64,000 nucleotides of DNA from Cinnamomum chago (GCA_038049695.1 CP142452.1:75586501-75650500), one strand, 5' to 3'. Positions 36,401-45,113 are shown, counted from the stretch's first letter. Notes: generated by a model not told the origin, from the letters alone. Translations and numbers: made by a program.

Positions 36401-38941
36401 GGATTTCCGTGTGTAAGACACGTATCTCGGCTCGTACTTCAGAAGAGAGTAGGCAGCTCTTGTGTGGTGGCCGTGGTAGCAGTACACCTTGGTCAGCCAA
36501 GGTGAGTGCCTTCTCCAACCGTTCAGCTGGGCTTCGCGCTTGCGTTCGGAAAGGCCTGCGAAAAACAGCCGAGTTAGGATCTGGCAGCAGAAATCAAACA
36601 TAAGAAAGAAATCGGAAACCCAGGGGGTTAGGTCTTTACTCGGTGGAGTCCCGAGGCGTCGAGGGACTCGGACCCTCCTAGTTGCTTCGGTCTCGGTCTC
36701 GCCGAACTCCCAGTTTCCCGAGACGAGCAGGCGGTCATCTCCGGCGTATTTATTGGAGTCCTCCAGCGCCGTGACGAGGGGTTGGCACCTCGCCTTGATG
36801 CGAAGATAATAGGTGCCCACCTCCCTAGACTTGCAGAGGTCATATATATCCTCTATATCATGGACGCCGAGGCTGATGTCTAGAATCCTATTCAGCTCGG
36901 CGATGCCCATGATGATCTTATACCCATTGGGCATTAACTGACAGGGGCTAAGCCTCCAGGTCTCCAAACAAGACCTAAGAAGGGGGGCCAAGGGGAATCT
37001 GACCCCACCCTCGATCACGGCTATCAGGGGAAACGGCATCCAGCCGGTGCGAAATGAGTAGATGGAGGGGTCGGCTGCCATGATCTGGACATCGTCTGGG
37101 ATCATGTAGACTCTCCTAAGAGTGGCCAGGCCCGACTGGGAATCTATCCAGTGAGTAAAAATCCCCATCTCTGGATCTAAGGAACCCTAACGATCCCTAG
37201 AGGTCTAAGCCGTGGAATGTCTGAGAAACGGAGGAGACCTTAGGTGGGGTGAGGACAGAAATACAGAATGAAAAGAGAGAAGGATCGAGGCAGGGAGACT
37301 CACAGACTCGGGCGAAGTCACAACTCAGGCCGCTGATCCCTCGCTGGTCCTGGAGGGAGTCCTGGGCGAAGCTAGGAGGCGATGGAGGTGGTTCTGGCAG
37401 TGAAGGTTCCGGCGAACAGAGGTTCTAGCAGAGCTTCGACAATGTTCGTTTGCAGAGATGACAAAGGGAGAAGACAGAAGTGAAATATAAAGGGGGGGAA
37501 CGGGCGCCATCCCGGAATTCGAAGCGGGACACGCGTGAGATGTCGCCTCGGCTTGCGTTGCACGCCCCCTCGAAAGGACAAGAGAACCCACCAGGCAATA
37601 ACGCGTGGCGCTGCGGCGATGATGGTCCGCCTTCCCATGCTAATCATAGCCCCGCATTTATTGCCCCCTTTATTATCTCTGGCAGACGAAGCAGCGGCGG
37701 CGTCCGGCGCCGAATAAGTCAGAACCCTTACACAAAATCGGATGGAAGGCGAGCACTGTCCGTCTCGGGAGATCGGTTCAGTTCTCAACCCTAGTGCGGG
37801 GGATCGGTCCAGCTCTTAACCTTAGTGCCCGAGAGAGCCCTAGAGGTCAAGAACTGAGGGGCTATTGTGTGGGGGCCCATTCCGTGAACCAGTTTCTCTT
37901 GGTCTCGGCTAGGGTGTGCTCGGTTAGCTACTGTTTGGGGGACCACGTCCCTTGATCTCGGCTACGATCCGATCTACTTCGGTCTCGGCACTACGTGCTG
38001 GTCTCGGCCAAACAGAATTCAGTTCGGCCGCGCATACCGTTCAGTCTCGGCAATGCAAGCTCGGCAATGCAGAATTGCGCTTGCAGCTAATAGCCACGGC
38101 CCTATCGTGGCGAAGCCCAAGGAAGGGATCTGATGGGACTTCAGCCACCACCAGATCAGGGCAGGATCAGGCCCAATGTGACTGACATTAAATGCATTGT
38201 GGGCTGATCGGACCCACATTAAATGCAGTGTGGGCTATGATGGACCTTCATTAATGACCTTGTGGGCTGATGTGACCCAGGTCACATCACCAAGCCCACT
38301 GGCATTCACCCAAGACTGTCCCATATATAAGGCACGAGCCAAAGGGAGCGAGGGGTAAGCACTCTCACAGAAGACACCCAGTCTTTCTTCTTCCTCTTCT
38401 TCTTCTTCTCCGATCCATTGCTGACTTAAGCATCGGAGAGCCCTGCGCTGCCCATAGCCAGGGTCCTCTGACCTTTGTCTTTCTCCTCTTTCAGGCTCAG
38501 GTCGTCGCAGCTATCTCCTCCATGCATTGAGTAAGTCCTAAGAGGCATCCTGATCTTGTGAGTATTTTTATTTCTGCACTTACAAATTGCATACACAGCA
38601 GCCATCTCAACAGTCGGTCCACACTCCGGACCCACTTGATCCCATCCATCCTTATTTTATCATATCCCTTTTTCTCTTTTTCTTCATATAGTACAAACTG
38701 ATATGTGTGCACCTTTTGGTCATCTTCATGTATTTTCCTTAGTCAAAGTTGGACTTACGATGCATATCATTAGAAATTTTTACCCATGGAGACTCATGAT
38801 TATGTCTAATAAATTAGGCTCATTGCCTTTCCTATGACAGAAGTGCATGTTTTCTCTTTATGCTCAGTGAGAATTTTAATTGTGCAGGACCTGCTTGGAA
38901 TTGGGGAGTACCGACCTGGTGCCAGCAATGCTCATAGATAG
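21485..38941 (+). CDS. Conserved plant protein of unknown function, 5 exons, last intron 14.9 kb
   Basis: Exons 21485-22006, 23510-23567, 23649-23766, 23867-23984 and 38888-38941 give 289 residues. All junctions have GT-AG borders and keep frame. Residues 1-174 are Ser- and Pro-rich and low in complexity, with an acidic AVDDRDLDDAELWAVID segment. The C-terminal ~115 residues look like a folded domain: ISGNPFIKKSGWRKISFFFN, AEFVVRAYMQGGRFSDGWGS, CERREKRFLKPNHDIPSTAE, TRAKNKACQDLLGIGEYRPG. I recognise this as a conserved-looking plant sequence but cannot name a function. If intron 1 is not spliced, the frame reads on only to 22117. Intron 4 contains an LTR relic, a 101 bp duplication and the whole 11.4 kb Gypsy element in sense orientation, so correct expression needs removal of a very long intron. 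Confidence 0.85.
24560..24900 (+). mobile_element. LTR-retroelement relic with primer-binding site
   Basis: TATATCAGCTTAAGCTTC, then CACCATGGTATCAGAGCGGG and TGTTCGAATCCCC, is the typical end-of-LTR / primer-site / leader junction of plant Copia elements; TGGTATCAGAGC lies at 24619-24630. No coding part or second LTR was found, so this is an old, heavily reduced fragment in intron 4 of the host gene. Confidence 0.5.
25863..26064. repeat. Perfect 101 bp tandem duplication in intron 4
   Basis: GTAGATGGACTTTAGTTTTC...TTGAAGGGTTGGTT occurs at 25863-25963 and again at 25964-26064. No difference was seen by eye, so the duplication is recent or is an assembly artefact. Confidence 0.85.
27201..27919 (+). 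repeat. 5' LTR of the Tat-type Gypsy element
   Basis: 719 bp. A TATA-like box, CCATATATAAGG, lies near 27656-27667. A CTT/TCC microsatellite lies near 27719-27746. It ends GCACTTACA just before the primer site. Confidence 0.93.
27921..27938 (+). other. Primer-binding site of the Gypsy element
   Basis: TGGCGCCGTCTGTGGGGA starts two bases after the LTR. The first ten bases (TGGCGCCGTC) resemble the complement of the tRNA-Asp 3' end used by Tat/Athila-type elements. The remaining bases fit less well, so the primer tRNA is uncertain. Confidence 0.75.
27980..33883 (+). CDS. Gag-Pol polyprotein of the Gypsy Tat-type element
   Basis: One open frame of 1967 residues from an ATG 60 bases past the LTR. 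Order: Gln/Arg-rich N-terminus with RQQQRTRQEQSQQQ repeats (about 140-190); gag core with PRFVTYDGVSDPATHLRHF (about 295-440); zinc-finger-like CSYHKEGGHKTEDC (about 568-581); aspartic protease with VLVDPGSSSEVLYF (about 714-728); reverse transcriptase with YIDDMVV (about 1096); first RNase H (about 1260-1330); second, archaeal-type RNase H beginning FVDGSSTSRRAGAGVVL (about 1398); and integrase with HHCC finger (about 1620-1662) and WGLDIVGPL and VSDNGTQFDS around its catalytic Asp residues. The element copies its RNA into cDNA and inserts it. The duplicated RNase H is the diagnostic feature of the Tat lineage. Confidence 0.95.
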   Translation: MTRRTAKSGETSKTKHAGPPPDQQRAGKQVVAEDDAERALIRINVQQRDLRTESAPGRGDAQQPAGLLTGRDQRDKSPVVDGPRPSGQEGHVEDVEDEEDDDYNPGDSLNSTLREIKAQNEALREKDALIRQLQQQLEKAAGSARQQQRTRREQSQQQRSRQQQRTRQEQSQQQRTRQERSQRHHEERVTRVTRISSSKEDLRDHLNRKGDDRTRDEGSSTSRSYSRKASETIPENMYRDQEWLDAHIRETVQRNLEVAGFGRDQKDACCNPVDLGASPFSQDIRRYPLPKKFTVPRFVTYDGVSDPATHLRHFSQRMSVWGDEGHLNCRVFSSSLGDLPLKWFCALPEGAISSWQQLQQSFLKKFQAYRVLPKTDADIMALKMKQGENVTQFAKRFWAVYSQIESSKDEVAVFAFQNALLPDSDLRKDLARNPVSSIAALMSIANRYIAQEDDQIRARENHGAALKDRGGRTSRQDGGPSRRSEPRREERRRDEPNRRWAPTSSARPHAFVSESNKRPRLIEDAFQAVNTVFKMPIHKIMYKIKSRPYFSWPEPMQGDPSRRDQTKFCSYHKEGGHKTEDCRILRSHLEKLVQDGHLQEFVRRETRADTRTPRRDEGGHDSDGTEKIIDVIHLAPPPKGSNQARAEARKASHGKHVMAAELSSAPKRARRERPEIRFTDADLEGVQLPHNDPLIVTLKFDCSKQGVKNCTVKKVLVDPGSSSEVLYFDSFRRMGLTEKDLQEARIPLIGFSAKPVYPKGKVTFKVEVGGASVMATFMVIDAPSPYNAIMGRSWLHSLEAVPSTLHQKLKFPWEGKSGRIEIITVRGDQQAAKLCLTAVVPGEQEPKEVNVAEMEKNLEQGLDELGQDPGRKSVEELAEVRIDQKDPDRFFLLGSQLGEPERSELAQFLMQNRDAFAWTPQEMPGVDPEVMCHKLNVDPNHKPVMQKARRTGVPQTEAVVEEVDKLLEAGAIREVQYPKWLANPVVVRKKTGKWRVCVDFTDLNKACPKDSFPLPKIDQLIDATAGHDRMSFLDAYRGYHQIPLFGPDEEKTAFITPRGTYCYKVMPFGLKNAGATYQRLVTNMFHDQLGKTVEVYIDDMVVKSKQARDHLSDLAEIFATLKKFRLKLNASKCAFGVGSGKFLGSLVTRRGIEADPDQISAILRVQSPTSVKEVQKLTGMAAALNRFISKSSDKCRPFFHLLRKNSKFQWTPECDHALQQLKAYLSSPPLLSTPTHEETLYLYLAVSDHAVSSVLIREEDKVQKPVYYTSKTLIDAETRYLPLEKLALALVSASRKLSHYFQTHSIVVVTEHPLQSVFKKADFSGRISRWAVELGQYEIQYQPRTAIKAQVLADFLAEFDSSSAPTQLGTELGGEERGAPTSSEQSPSQAETPVWKIFVDGSSTSRRAGAGVVLQSPEGLVIEQALTLDFKASNNEAEYEALLAGLNSANILGAQQLVVFSDSQLVTNQLTGNYQARDDRMAAYLALAKKLLAQFQSAEVRQIGREANSHADALANLASAVEAGKKRSVEVGSLAAPSIELCSPREVLCIGLGPSWMDPIITYLKDDRLPEDSGEAHRVRLKAARFWLSPEVKLYRKSFSGPYLQCVHPSKVEDLLFEIHEGICGSHIGGRSLSYRAISQGYWWPYMQKDAQVYAKKCEKCQKFSHSLHQPAQDLSPLSSPWPFAQWGLDIVGPLHRTPGNKRWLIVATDYFTKWIEAEPLSSITERDSKNFVWKNVVTRFGIPRALVSDNGTQFDSKLFKTFCQDLGIRNHYSTPAYPQSNGQAEISNKVILDGLKKRLDQAKGRWVEELPSVLWAYRTTPRRSTSATPFSLAYGMEAVIPLEIGLPTLRSELFDQGQNETNLARELDLADERREAAAVRLAVYQQRLARGYNQNVRERKFCVGELVLKKTLPADRDPNQGKLAPNWHGPFKVTSIAGRSAYRLEDMEGRPLPRPWNASHLKKFYF
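33990..34675. repeat. ~49 bp tandem array between pol and the antisense gene
   Basis: About 13-14 copies of a 49 bp unit reading AAGGTTGGCACTCAGCCACC, then TAGATGAGTTGCCGAAACGG, then CCCATGTCT. Variants alternate (GACGAGCTG/GATGAGTTG, CATGTCT/CATATCT), suggesting a two-unit higher-order pattern. Arrays at this place are known for Tat-group elements and can seed genomic satellites. Confidence 0.9.
34943..37168 (-). CDS. Antisense gene of the Gypsy element (Transposase_28-like domain plus coiled coil)
   Basis: A 741-codon minus-strand frame between pol and the 3' LTR, opposite to gag-pol. Residues about 40-95 (FRTGWMPFPLIAVIEGGVRF, LSPCQLMPNGYKIIMGIAEL) match the Pfam 'putative gypsy type transposon' family (Transposase_28, PF04195). 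The middle is Pro/Arg/Glu-rich with basic nuclear-signal-like stretches (RPRKKAKGKEPERE). Residues about 530-660 form a strong coiled coil. Two internal segments with GT-AG borders (about 36557-36640 and 35600-35687) may be introns that remain in frame. Antisense extra genes are known in some Tat relatives; their role is unknown. It begins MGIFTHWIDSQ. Confidence 0.8.
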   Translation of the reverse strand: MGIFTHWIDSQSGLATLRRVYMIPDDVQIMAADPSIYSFRTGWMPFPLIAVIEGGVRFPLAPLLRSCLETWRLSPCQLMPNGYKIIMGIAELNRILDISLGVHDIEDIYDLCKSREVGTYYLRIKARCQPLVTALEDSNKYAGDDRLLVSGNWEFGETETEATRRVRVPRRLGTPPSKDLTPWVSDFFLMFDFCCQILTRLFFAGLSERKREAQLNGWRRHSPWLTKVYCYHGHHTRAAYSLLKYEPRYVSYTRKSGNPERFAPDPAETSGTVTVAEASATLAVVTGIPLREIEEYTSGAEVDSPTREVENYTSGAEAEVDNMERRRPAFQPKNLANAVLGGGRKVAATRTASPSFGTIVPARIEARPPPVSESERPRKKAKGKEPEREERSRRRSPQAARERAVDVMPAPAVPLVESRSEPQAATSSGAEPAEFRPDMELRKGRPLNAEDRLVGSPDVIAALSRACALPRDMERHRSEDSPLLIMRTIQHSLAVSARLSWSQVFLSFDISCFRAELLLFDPLQAVQRLQIVADRIAEEDSRLARLAKEKQKAESELRAAKEELKAEAAKTAELKAQSDMMASDLCKARSEGFEWQTKLQAEEKSSAGFKAELELERKAKEELLASKEELLASKKAEVDAAFLEGTEEAAKIYVDQITALSPKLYRLGCKAVLKKMGVPADDPIHQNLPELGEEPLDEALAETPATPAEVPSEPTPDPVEEAPQAEAAVVVIEDLEAEPST
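37478..37496 (-). promoter_or_regulatory. Possible TATA box of the antisense gene
   Basis: On the minus strand CCCCTTTATATTTCACTTC lies about 310 bases upstream of the antisense ATG, in a C/T-rich context. It would give the antisense gene its own promoter, separate from the LTR. Inference from sequence only. Confidence 0.4.
37866..38584 (+). repeat. 3' LTR of the Tat-type Gypsy element
   Basis: 719 bp, same length as the 5' LTR and with the same readable sequence, including CCATATATAAGG. It is preceded by the purine-rich AGAACTGAGGGG and followed by the AATTG target duplication. Confidence 0.93.
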
Positions 38942-41346
38942 TTCAGGACATATGTTGTATTTTTAACATTCGATCCCTCTTCTCTTGTAATTCCATATTG
39001 GCTCCTTAAAAAAGGAGAGAGAAAAGAAAATTGAAAAAAGAAAAGAAGATTCAGCAGAAACATTTGCCTGATCCCCAACCGCGAACACAATCAATGAACA
39101 GAAGAATCAGAAGGGGAGAAAAGAAGTTCCATTGGATCCTCTCATGGGCCATGACATATTACTTGTTTAAGCAGGGAGAGGATACGGTAGAGCATATACT
39201 GTCATTTGAATATGTTGCCAGGGTCCACCCGATTTACTTCCAGAGGATGTATTGTTTTTCAAAAATCTCAGGGCAAAGGGTCCATCTCTTTTTTCTCCAC
39301 TTTTTTTGTCAATGTCAGATGCCTCTTTTTTTGCCATACACTTGAAGATCACCAAATGCAGGGCTATAATATCCTTGGTCAATCGTTGTGGGTTTTTGAA
39401 CAGTAGCAGTTCATGCATGATGACGTTCACCAATGCGGACTTCAAGTTGAAGTCCAGATGCTCTCCAGAAAAAAAAGAAAAAACTTTGAAGTCCAGATGC
39501 TCTCCAGCATATGGGGAACAGGGCATGCTTGTGGTGCTAGTGGCCTTAAAGTTTGTTGATTAGTCATTTGTGAGAAATTAGAACTGCTGAACGTTATTTT
39601 AGTCCGCTGTAAGGCCTATTAAATGGATTGAAAGGAGAAGGAACGCAATCCATCTGAGGGCCTTGTATTTTGGGGCCAACAATGCCATGTGCCTGCTTTT
39701 TGAAAGATGGCTGATCTTTAGAGGTTCAAGTATCATTATTTGATGATAACTTTAGGCCCCTGTTTTTCAGACAACCTTAGAGAGGCTCCCATACAGGTCG
39801 ATTGTTGGTCTAGAGAGGTTTCACTAGAAGGGACCCTGTATGGATGCTGAATGGGACCATTTGAACCCGGATTTGTTTATAAATTGGAATCTAAAGTGAG
39901 TTCCAAACTCAGTATTTTACCCGTGGTCGGAACCTTCAGATAATTAAAATCAGATATCCATTTGGCCTTTTGCATCTACTATCATAAATGAGATGGGATT
40001 AGTGCACTGAGCCATAATAAAACACATTGCACAGTTTAAAAGAAAATTTATTGTCACTTTCCTTGACTCGGCCAGACTTGACTTGGTGCATGATAATTAC
40101 TTGGAATGATAGTTCTCATAAAATCAAGATCATCTCACAAAGTTTCTTAAACTAAAAATGCAAAAAAGATGGAATAAGAAATTGGGAAAATAGTTTCTAG
40201 CAGCATCTTGTATTTATTTTGCATTTATGAATTACTTTATTTTACTTTCTGTGACATGTTGCTGGTAATATCTGCCTAAGAGAGCACTAAATTTAGAAAT
40301 ATCTAAACATCTTCTGAGACTAAATAATTTCTCTGGAAAGATGCTTGTGACATTGATGTAAACAAGTAGATGGCCAGATCTGTCTGGCTCTGAGATTTTA
40401 GGCTGGGTTGGGCCGACATTGATTGTGATGTGTTTCGTTGGTCTCATCCACATCTTGATAAAGTCACAAGTGTGGGCCATGTACTGTGAGTGGAGCTGGA
40501 GATTCCCTTGTGCTGTGGGAGCATGTCTCTGTCATTTCACAACCCCTACTACTCCTAGTGAGTGATTGACGTCTTCTTTGCGTTAAACCAGTTGGGATCC
40601 ACTGAGCGCCACCCACAAGCATCCTTGTCAATGGGATGTGTGTGGATCATTCAAAATGATTGTTATGTTCTCCTCTTCAGTAATAGTAATATATTATCAA
40701 ATTTTATTTTAATAGGCGTTAGTTTAGTCCCTCTGCGTAATATTGAGTATATATATGAATGATCAAATGATTAATCACAATCTCATACGTTATTAAACAT
40801 GTCATGGGTTATTTGCTTAATCATATGGTAGTATATAATCTGCTACTAGCAAAGTATGCCCGCGCTAAGACCGGGCCCATAAATAAAAACAAATCCAATT
40901 TGTGCCTATTTTATGAAATATTAATTAGTGATAAAATAAATATAAAACAAATAAATATACCATTTATAACGGTTCGAAGTATGGCCCAACCCAACATTTA
41001 TACAAAGTAAATATTATCTTTTATATAAATGAGTATGAAATTTCAAGTCTTATGTAAATTAACATCAATGTTTATGTATTTATCTTAGTAATTTCAATCA
41101 ATTGCAAAATTGCATGTGACCCCGTCTTTAGGAATTAGAATATGAGGCCCACTTTAAAAAAGTTTATTGTATGTGGACACTAACAAGGATCCACTTTTAA
41201 AAATCACAAACATTAAGGATCTTCTAACCATAATAGATATATTAAGATCCTAAATCCACGTAAAGAATACTCATTTTAACTTGGTTGGATAGAGTCAGTG
41301 AGCAAGGCGGATTTTTTCATATGAACTCTTTAATCACCTATCCATA

Positions 41347-41377
<31 letters not shown>

Positions 41378-42419
41378 TTTGAATTCACATAAATAAGCTT
41401 AACAAAAGTGGACTCTGAATTGATTGATAGAGCTTATCTCTTGAAATTGATTTGAGATCCAATTTCTCAAATTGATTTGAGATTGGAGTCCAATTTTACA
41501 ATCGATTGCGAAATCGGACTCCAATTTCGAAATTGATGCTTACGTCTATAATATATATTAATTGCTGGCTGGTTTCAATCGTATCTCTCTATTTGGTGCA
41601 GGTGCAAATCATGTATTACACCAATTCTTTGGGTAGGTATCTTGAAACATTGATATAATGATAGCTATGGGCTGATATTATACCATATTGACTGATATTT
41701 TGAACCATGTCGACTGGACTGTTATTCCAACAAATAGACAACATTTCATGCGTCTCCTTTGTCCATTTCCCACTCCTCAAAGTCAATTTGCCCCTTAATG
41801 ATAAGGTTCATGGATAGCTAAACTTGCCATGGATATCCAGTGTCGGTTCAATAGATCCTTTCATAGTCCTTCCAAAGATGGGTCTGGCCCTAACTAGACT
41901 TATCCTTTCCTTTTGTTTTTTTCTTTGGTATCTCCTTGTAGGAGGGAGGTTAATTGGTTTGGTCGGGTCTTTGATTTTTGGTAGAGTGAAAAGGTTTTGT
42001 GGGAGGTTTGTCTTGTGAAAATCTGTGTTAGATGTTTGGAATGCACAGGACATACGACTATAAATAATGGAATGAGCTGCCAGCATCTTTCAAAGTAGTG
42101 CAGGGTGCAACCATTGATGTAATAATATGTAAAATATATATTGGTGTCTAATACGTAAAATATTAATGTCTTTTTGTGGGGTTGTGATTGTTTTTTTTTT
42201 TTTTTTGCTTGTTATGAGCACTGGACATTGCAATAAACTGGTATGAGACATTAGGCCTGTTTGGCAACATTTTTGTGTTTTTTTTTCCGATTTTGTACTT
42301 TTTAAATTAAGTTGAGTTGAGATCGGGTTGTGCCGAAGTACTATGCTAAGAATATGTTGTACGAAATTTGTTTAATAACATTGTGAAAGTTTTGCTTCAA
42401 GAAAGAGAAGCTAGAGAAT
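38942..42419. other. Intergenic stretch right of the five-exon gene
   Basis: The 3' UTR of the host gene probably occupies the first few hundred bases. A 20 bp phrase GAAGTCCAGATGCTCTCCAG occurs twice near 39446 and 39489. An (AT)n microsatellite lies at 41345-41372. AAATTGATTTGAGAT repeats occur near 41440-41490. No gene is supported; open frames at 39031-39563 and 41808-42086 have no family signature. Confidence 0.45.
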
Positions 42420-43240
42420 CATATGATTTACAACGTAAGACTCACCTTTTATTGTTTGTGGCACTCTATCACTGACATATTTGGGAACCACCTTTAAAAA
42501 TTAGAACATGGGACCCATATTCATATGATTTACAATGTGACCCACCTTTATAAGAATTATAATGTGGAATCACCTTCATGTGAATGGAATATGGGACCCA
42601 CCTTTAGAAATCACAACATGGTGCACACCTTTAAAAATTAGAATATATGGCCCACGTTCATAGGATTTACGATGTGGGTCCGCCTTTTTTCATGATGGCC
42701 ATGTAGCCCACATTTATGAATTACAAAGTGGTGTCACATTTTTTATGACTGTAAACACAGAACCAACCTTTATAAATTACAATGTGGTGCCCATCTTTTG
42801 AAATTATAGCATGGGTGCACATTCATAAGATTTACAATGCAGGCCCACCTTTATTGAAATTAAATGTAGGGCCGTCTTTTTGGTTGATCGTAAACGGGAC
42901 CAACATTTAAAAATCAGAATATGGGCTACATTCATAGGATTTATAATGTAGCCCCACCTTTTGTAATTGTAGTCATATGACCCACCTTTAAGATTAAAAA
43001 AATGGAGCCACTTTTTTCGTAATTGTGGACTTAGGACCCACCTTTAGAAATTACAATGTGATGCCCACCTTTTAGAAATTAAAACGTGGGCCCCATATCC
43101 ATAGAATTTATAATGTGGTTTTACTATTATAGGAATTATAATATGGGTTCACCTAACTGTGATTGTGATCATATGACCCACCTTTAAGAATTACAAAGTG
43201 GGGTCACCTTCTTTAAAATTGCGAAGATGAGCATACCTTT
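42420..43240. repeat. Degenerate tandem array of a ~34 bp unit
   Basis: About 20 poorly conserved copies of a unit like ATGTGGGACCCACCTTTAAA plus AATTACA cover 800 bp (examples: ATGGGACCCACCTTTAGAAA, ATGTGACCCACCTTTATAAG). A higher-order period of about 180 bp is suggested by the recurring ATATGACCCACCTTTAAG. Two isolated similar units sit near 41120-41165. An old, decayed minisatellite. Confidence 0.6.
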
Positions 43241-44913
43241 AATATAAGTGAGAGGATTTGGAGTGTTTAAATGACCTTTTTTTAAGAAGGCAATAGATAA
43301 TAGGAAACAACTATGCTAATAAGTTGTTTCCTAAATATATATATATATATATATATATTTATTCCAACTTTCCTTATGACACCATTAGGTAAAGATTTTG
43401 AAATTCATTCAGGTGAGATTAAAACCTGAAACATTCATTTACACTTTTCAAGCATATTTTCTGCAACCTTACTTCACTAGAACATAAAAACATCTAAATG
43501 GCACAATACTAAATGCACCCTCAGTTATAGTTAGTATTTCTTTGACTTTGCGGCTTCTATTTGATGTCTATTCCCAAATGAAATTTCACTTTAGCTATTC
43601 TATCCTTTTGGTCTTTCTTAATAGGGACAACCAAATCTAAAGGGAACACTGTTTAGAGGATTTACAACACCTTTACATTGTAGGCGAGAGGTTCTAAGCA
43701 AAGGTCATGTAATGCAGCAATTATGTAGTTGTGCATTTTTATATCCTTTTCTTGTCAGAAGGTGTCATTGTTTTAAAAAAAAAAACTTTTCATTTTTTCC
43801 TCACATTTGAGAGAGTGAGAGAGAGAGATTACTTTGTAGTGGTTGGTATGTTTGTGGTCATGACCTTTTCTTGATATGTTCGTGGTCATGACCTTTTCTT
43901 GAGTAAAATCAGCAGAACTCATATAGCTAGCTAAGTGGGGATAAGGCTTTGTTAACAATCATGGGAGGTTTTGAGATGAGGCTTGTGGAGTGACAGGTTT
44001 GTTAGAGTGCTTAACAAGTTTTCCATTTACTGAGCACGTAATTGTATTTTTTCCGTCTCCATGCTTTTGCACCAGTCAAAAAGAAAAAGTACAAAAAACA
44101 AAAAACAAAAAAAAAAAAAAAAACTCTCCATACTATATATTTAATAAAAGATCTTGATTTTGATGCACATGAATGATTTAGAGGGTATAATGATCACCAT
44201 TCAATGGAGAGACAGGCTCATTGATGGGCTATATACTATAGCACCTTTTTTTATAATACAACCCAAAGTTCCAGACAACTGTATCAATAGACTTTTGGGA
44301 CTTTTTGGAGATTTTTGAAGTCCAAGAAGAAGGGTTAGATTTAAAATTGTTCTATTTTCACTGATTTGTGCGCTAGCTATCTCTTCTTTTGATCTGCACC
44401 AATAAAAAAATAGCAGATTTCACCACTTGTGGAATCCACGCACAAAGATGTGCATTGTTTATCATGGTTCAGTTGAAGGGTGGATGCTGATCTTATCAAC
44501 ATTGAAACTGGTGATTGTCAATTAGTGGTGATAGTGTATGGGAGGGTTTAAACTGACCATAGGTAGGCCATATTGTAACAAGAATAATTCTCCCTTTCTC
44601 ATGGGGAAATAAAAGCTTCTGCCTCTGAAGGATGGTGGAGATTATTTTGGTCTTAGTGAAAAGGCTGTTGTATCCTTTGATATCCATTGTTACACCTCTC
44701 TTTATCAACTCAAGCTTTTTAGAGTAAGTAGCTGTGAGTTATGGACTAAAGGCCACTTAGAAAATCAGCCATTATTAAAATATTATCCCAAAGGGAATTC
44801 CCTGTTGCCTTTTCTCCTATTTCCAGACTGAGGTTATGTCACAAACCACTGGTTGCAACTTGCAAGTCCATCAGAGTCTATAAATGGAGTGACACTCATT
44901 CATTCATTGCCCC

Positions 44914-44967
<54 letters not shown>

Positions 44968-45113
44968 ACACATCGGTATTGTGCCTGCTTCAAAGCCCAT
45001 TTACTATTCATGGTCTTCCAATCAACTGCTAGCTATGTTCAACTTTTGACTTTGGACTAACTTTGGTTTCTTCCAGTACCTAATTCATGATCAGCCAAAG
45101 CAGTGCTAATTCA
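43241..45113. other. Intergenic and promoter side of the gene at 45114, with microsatellites
   Basis: An (AT)n run lies at 43337-43360. A 27 bp phrase with GTGGTCATGACCTTTTCTTG is repeated at about 43854 and 43881. A (CT)n(CA)n compound microsatellite at 44919-44968 lies about 150 bases upstream of the start codon, probably in the promoter or leader. No gene is supported. Confidence 0.5.

Larger units (their letters stand above)
27201..38584 (+). mobile_element. Ty3/Gypsy Tat-type LTR retrotransposon with antisense gene, looks whole
   Basis: An 11.4 kb element inserted in intron 4 of the 21485 gene, same orientation. Two 719 bp LTRs (27201-27919, 37866-38584) read as identical and begin TGTGTGGGGG and end CTTACA. 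The AATTG target duplication is intact (27196-27200, 38585-38589). The interior has a primer site TGGCGCCGTCTGTGGGGA, one long gag-pol frame, a tandem array, an antisense gene and a purine tract AACTGAGGGG before the 3' LTR. Two RNase H regions before the integrase mark the Tat group (Grande, Retand, Ogre relatives). No obvious break was seen. Identical LTRs imply a very recent insertion. Confidence 0.93.
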
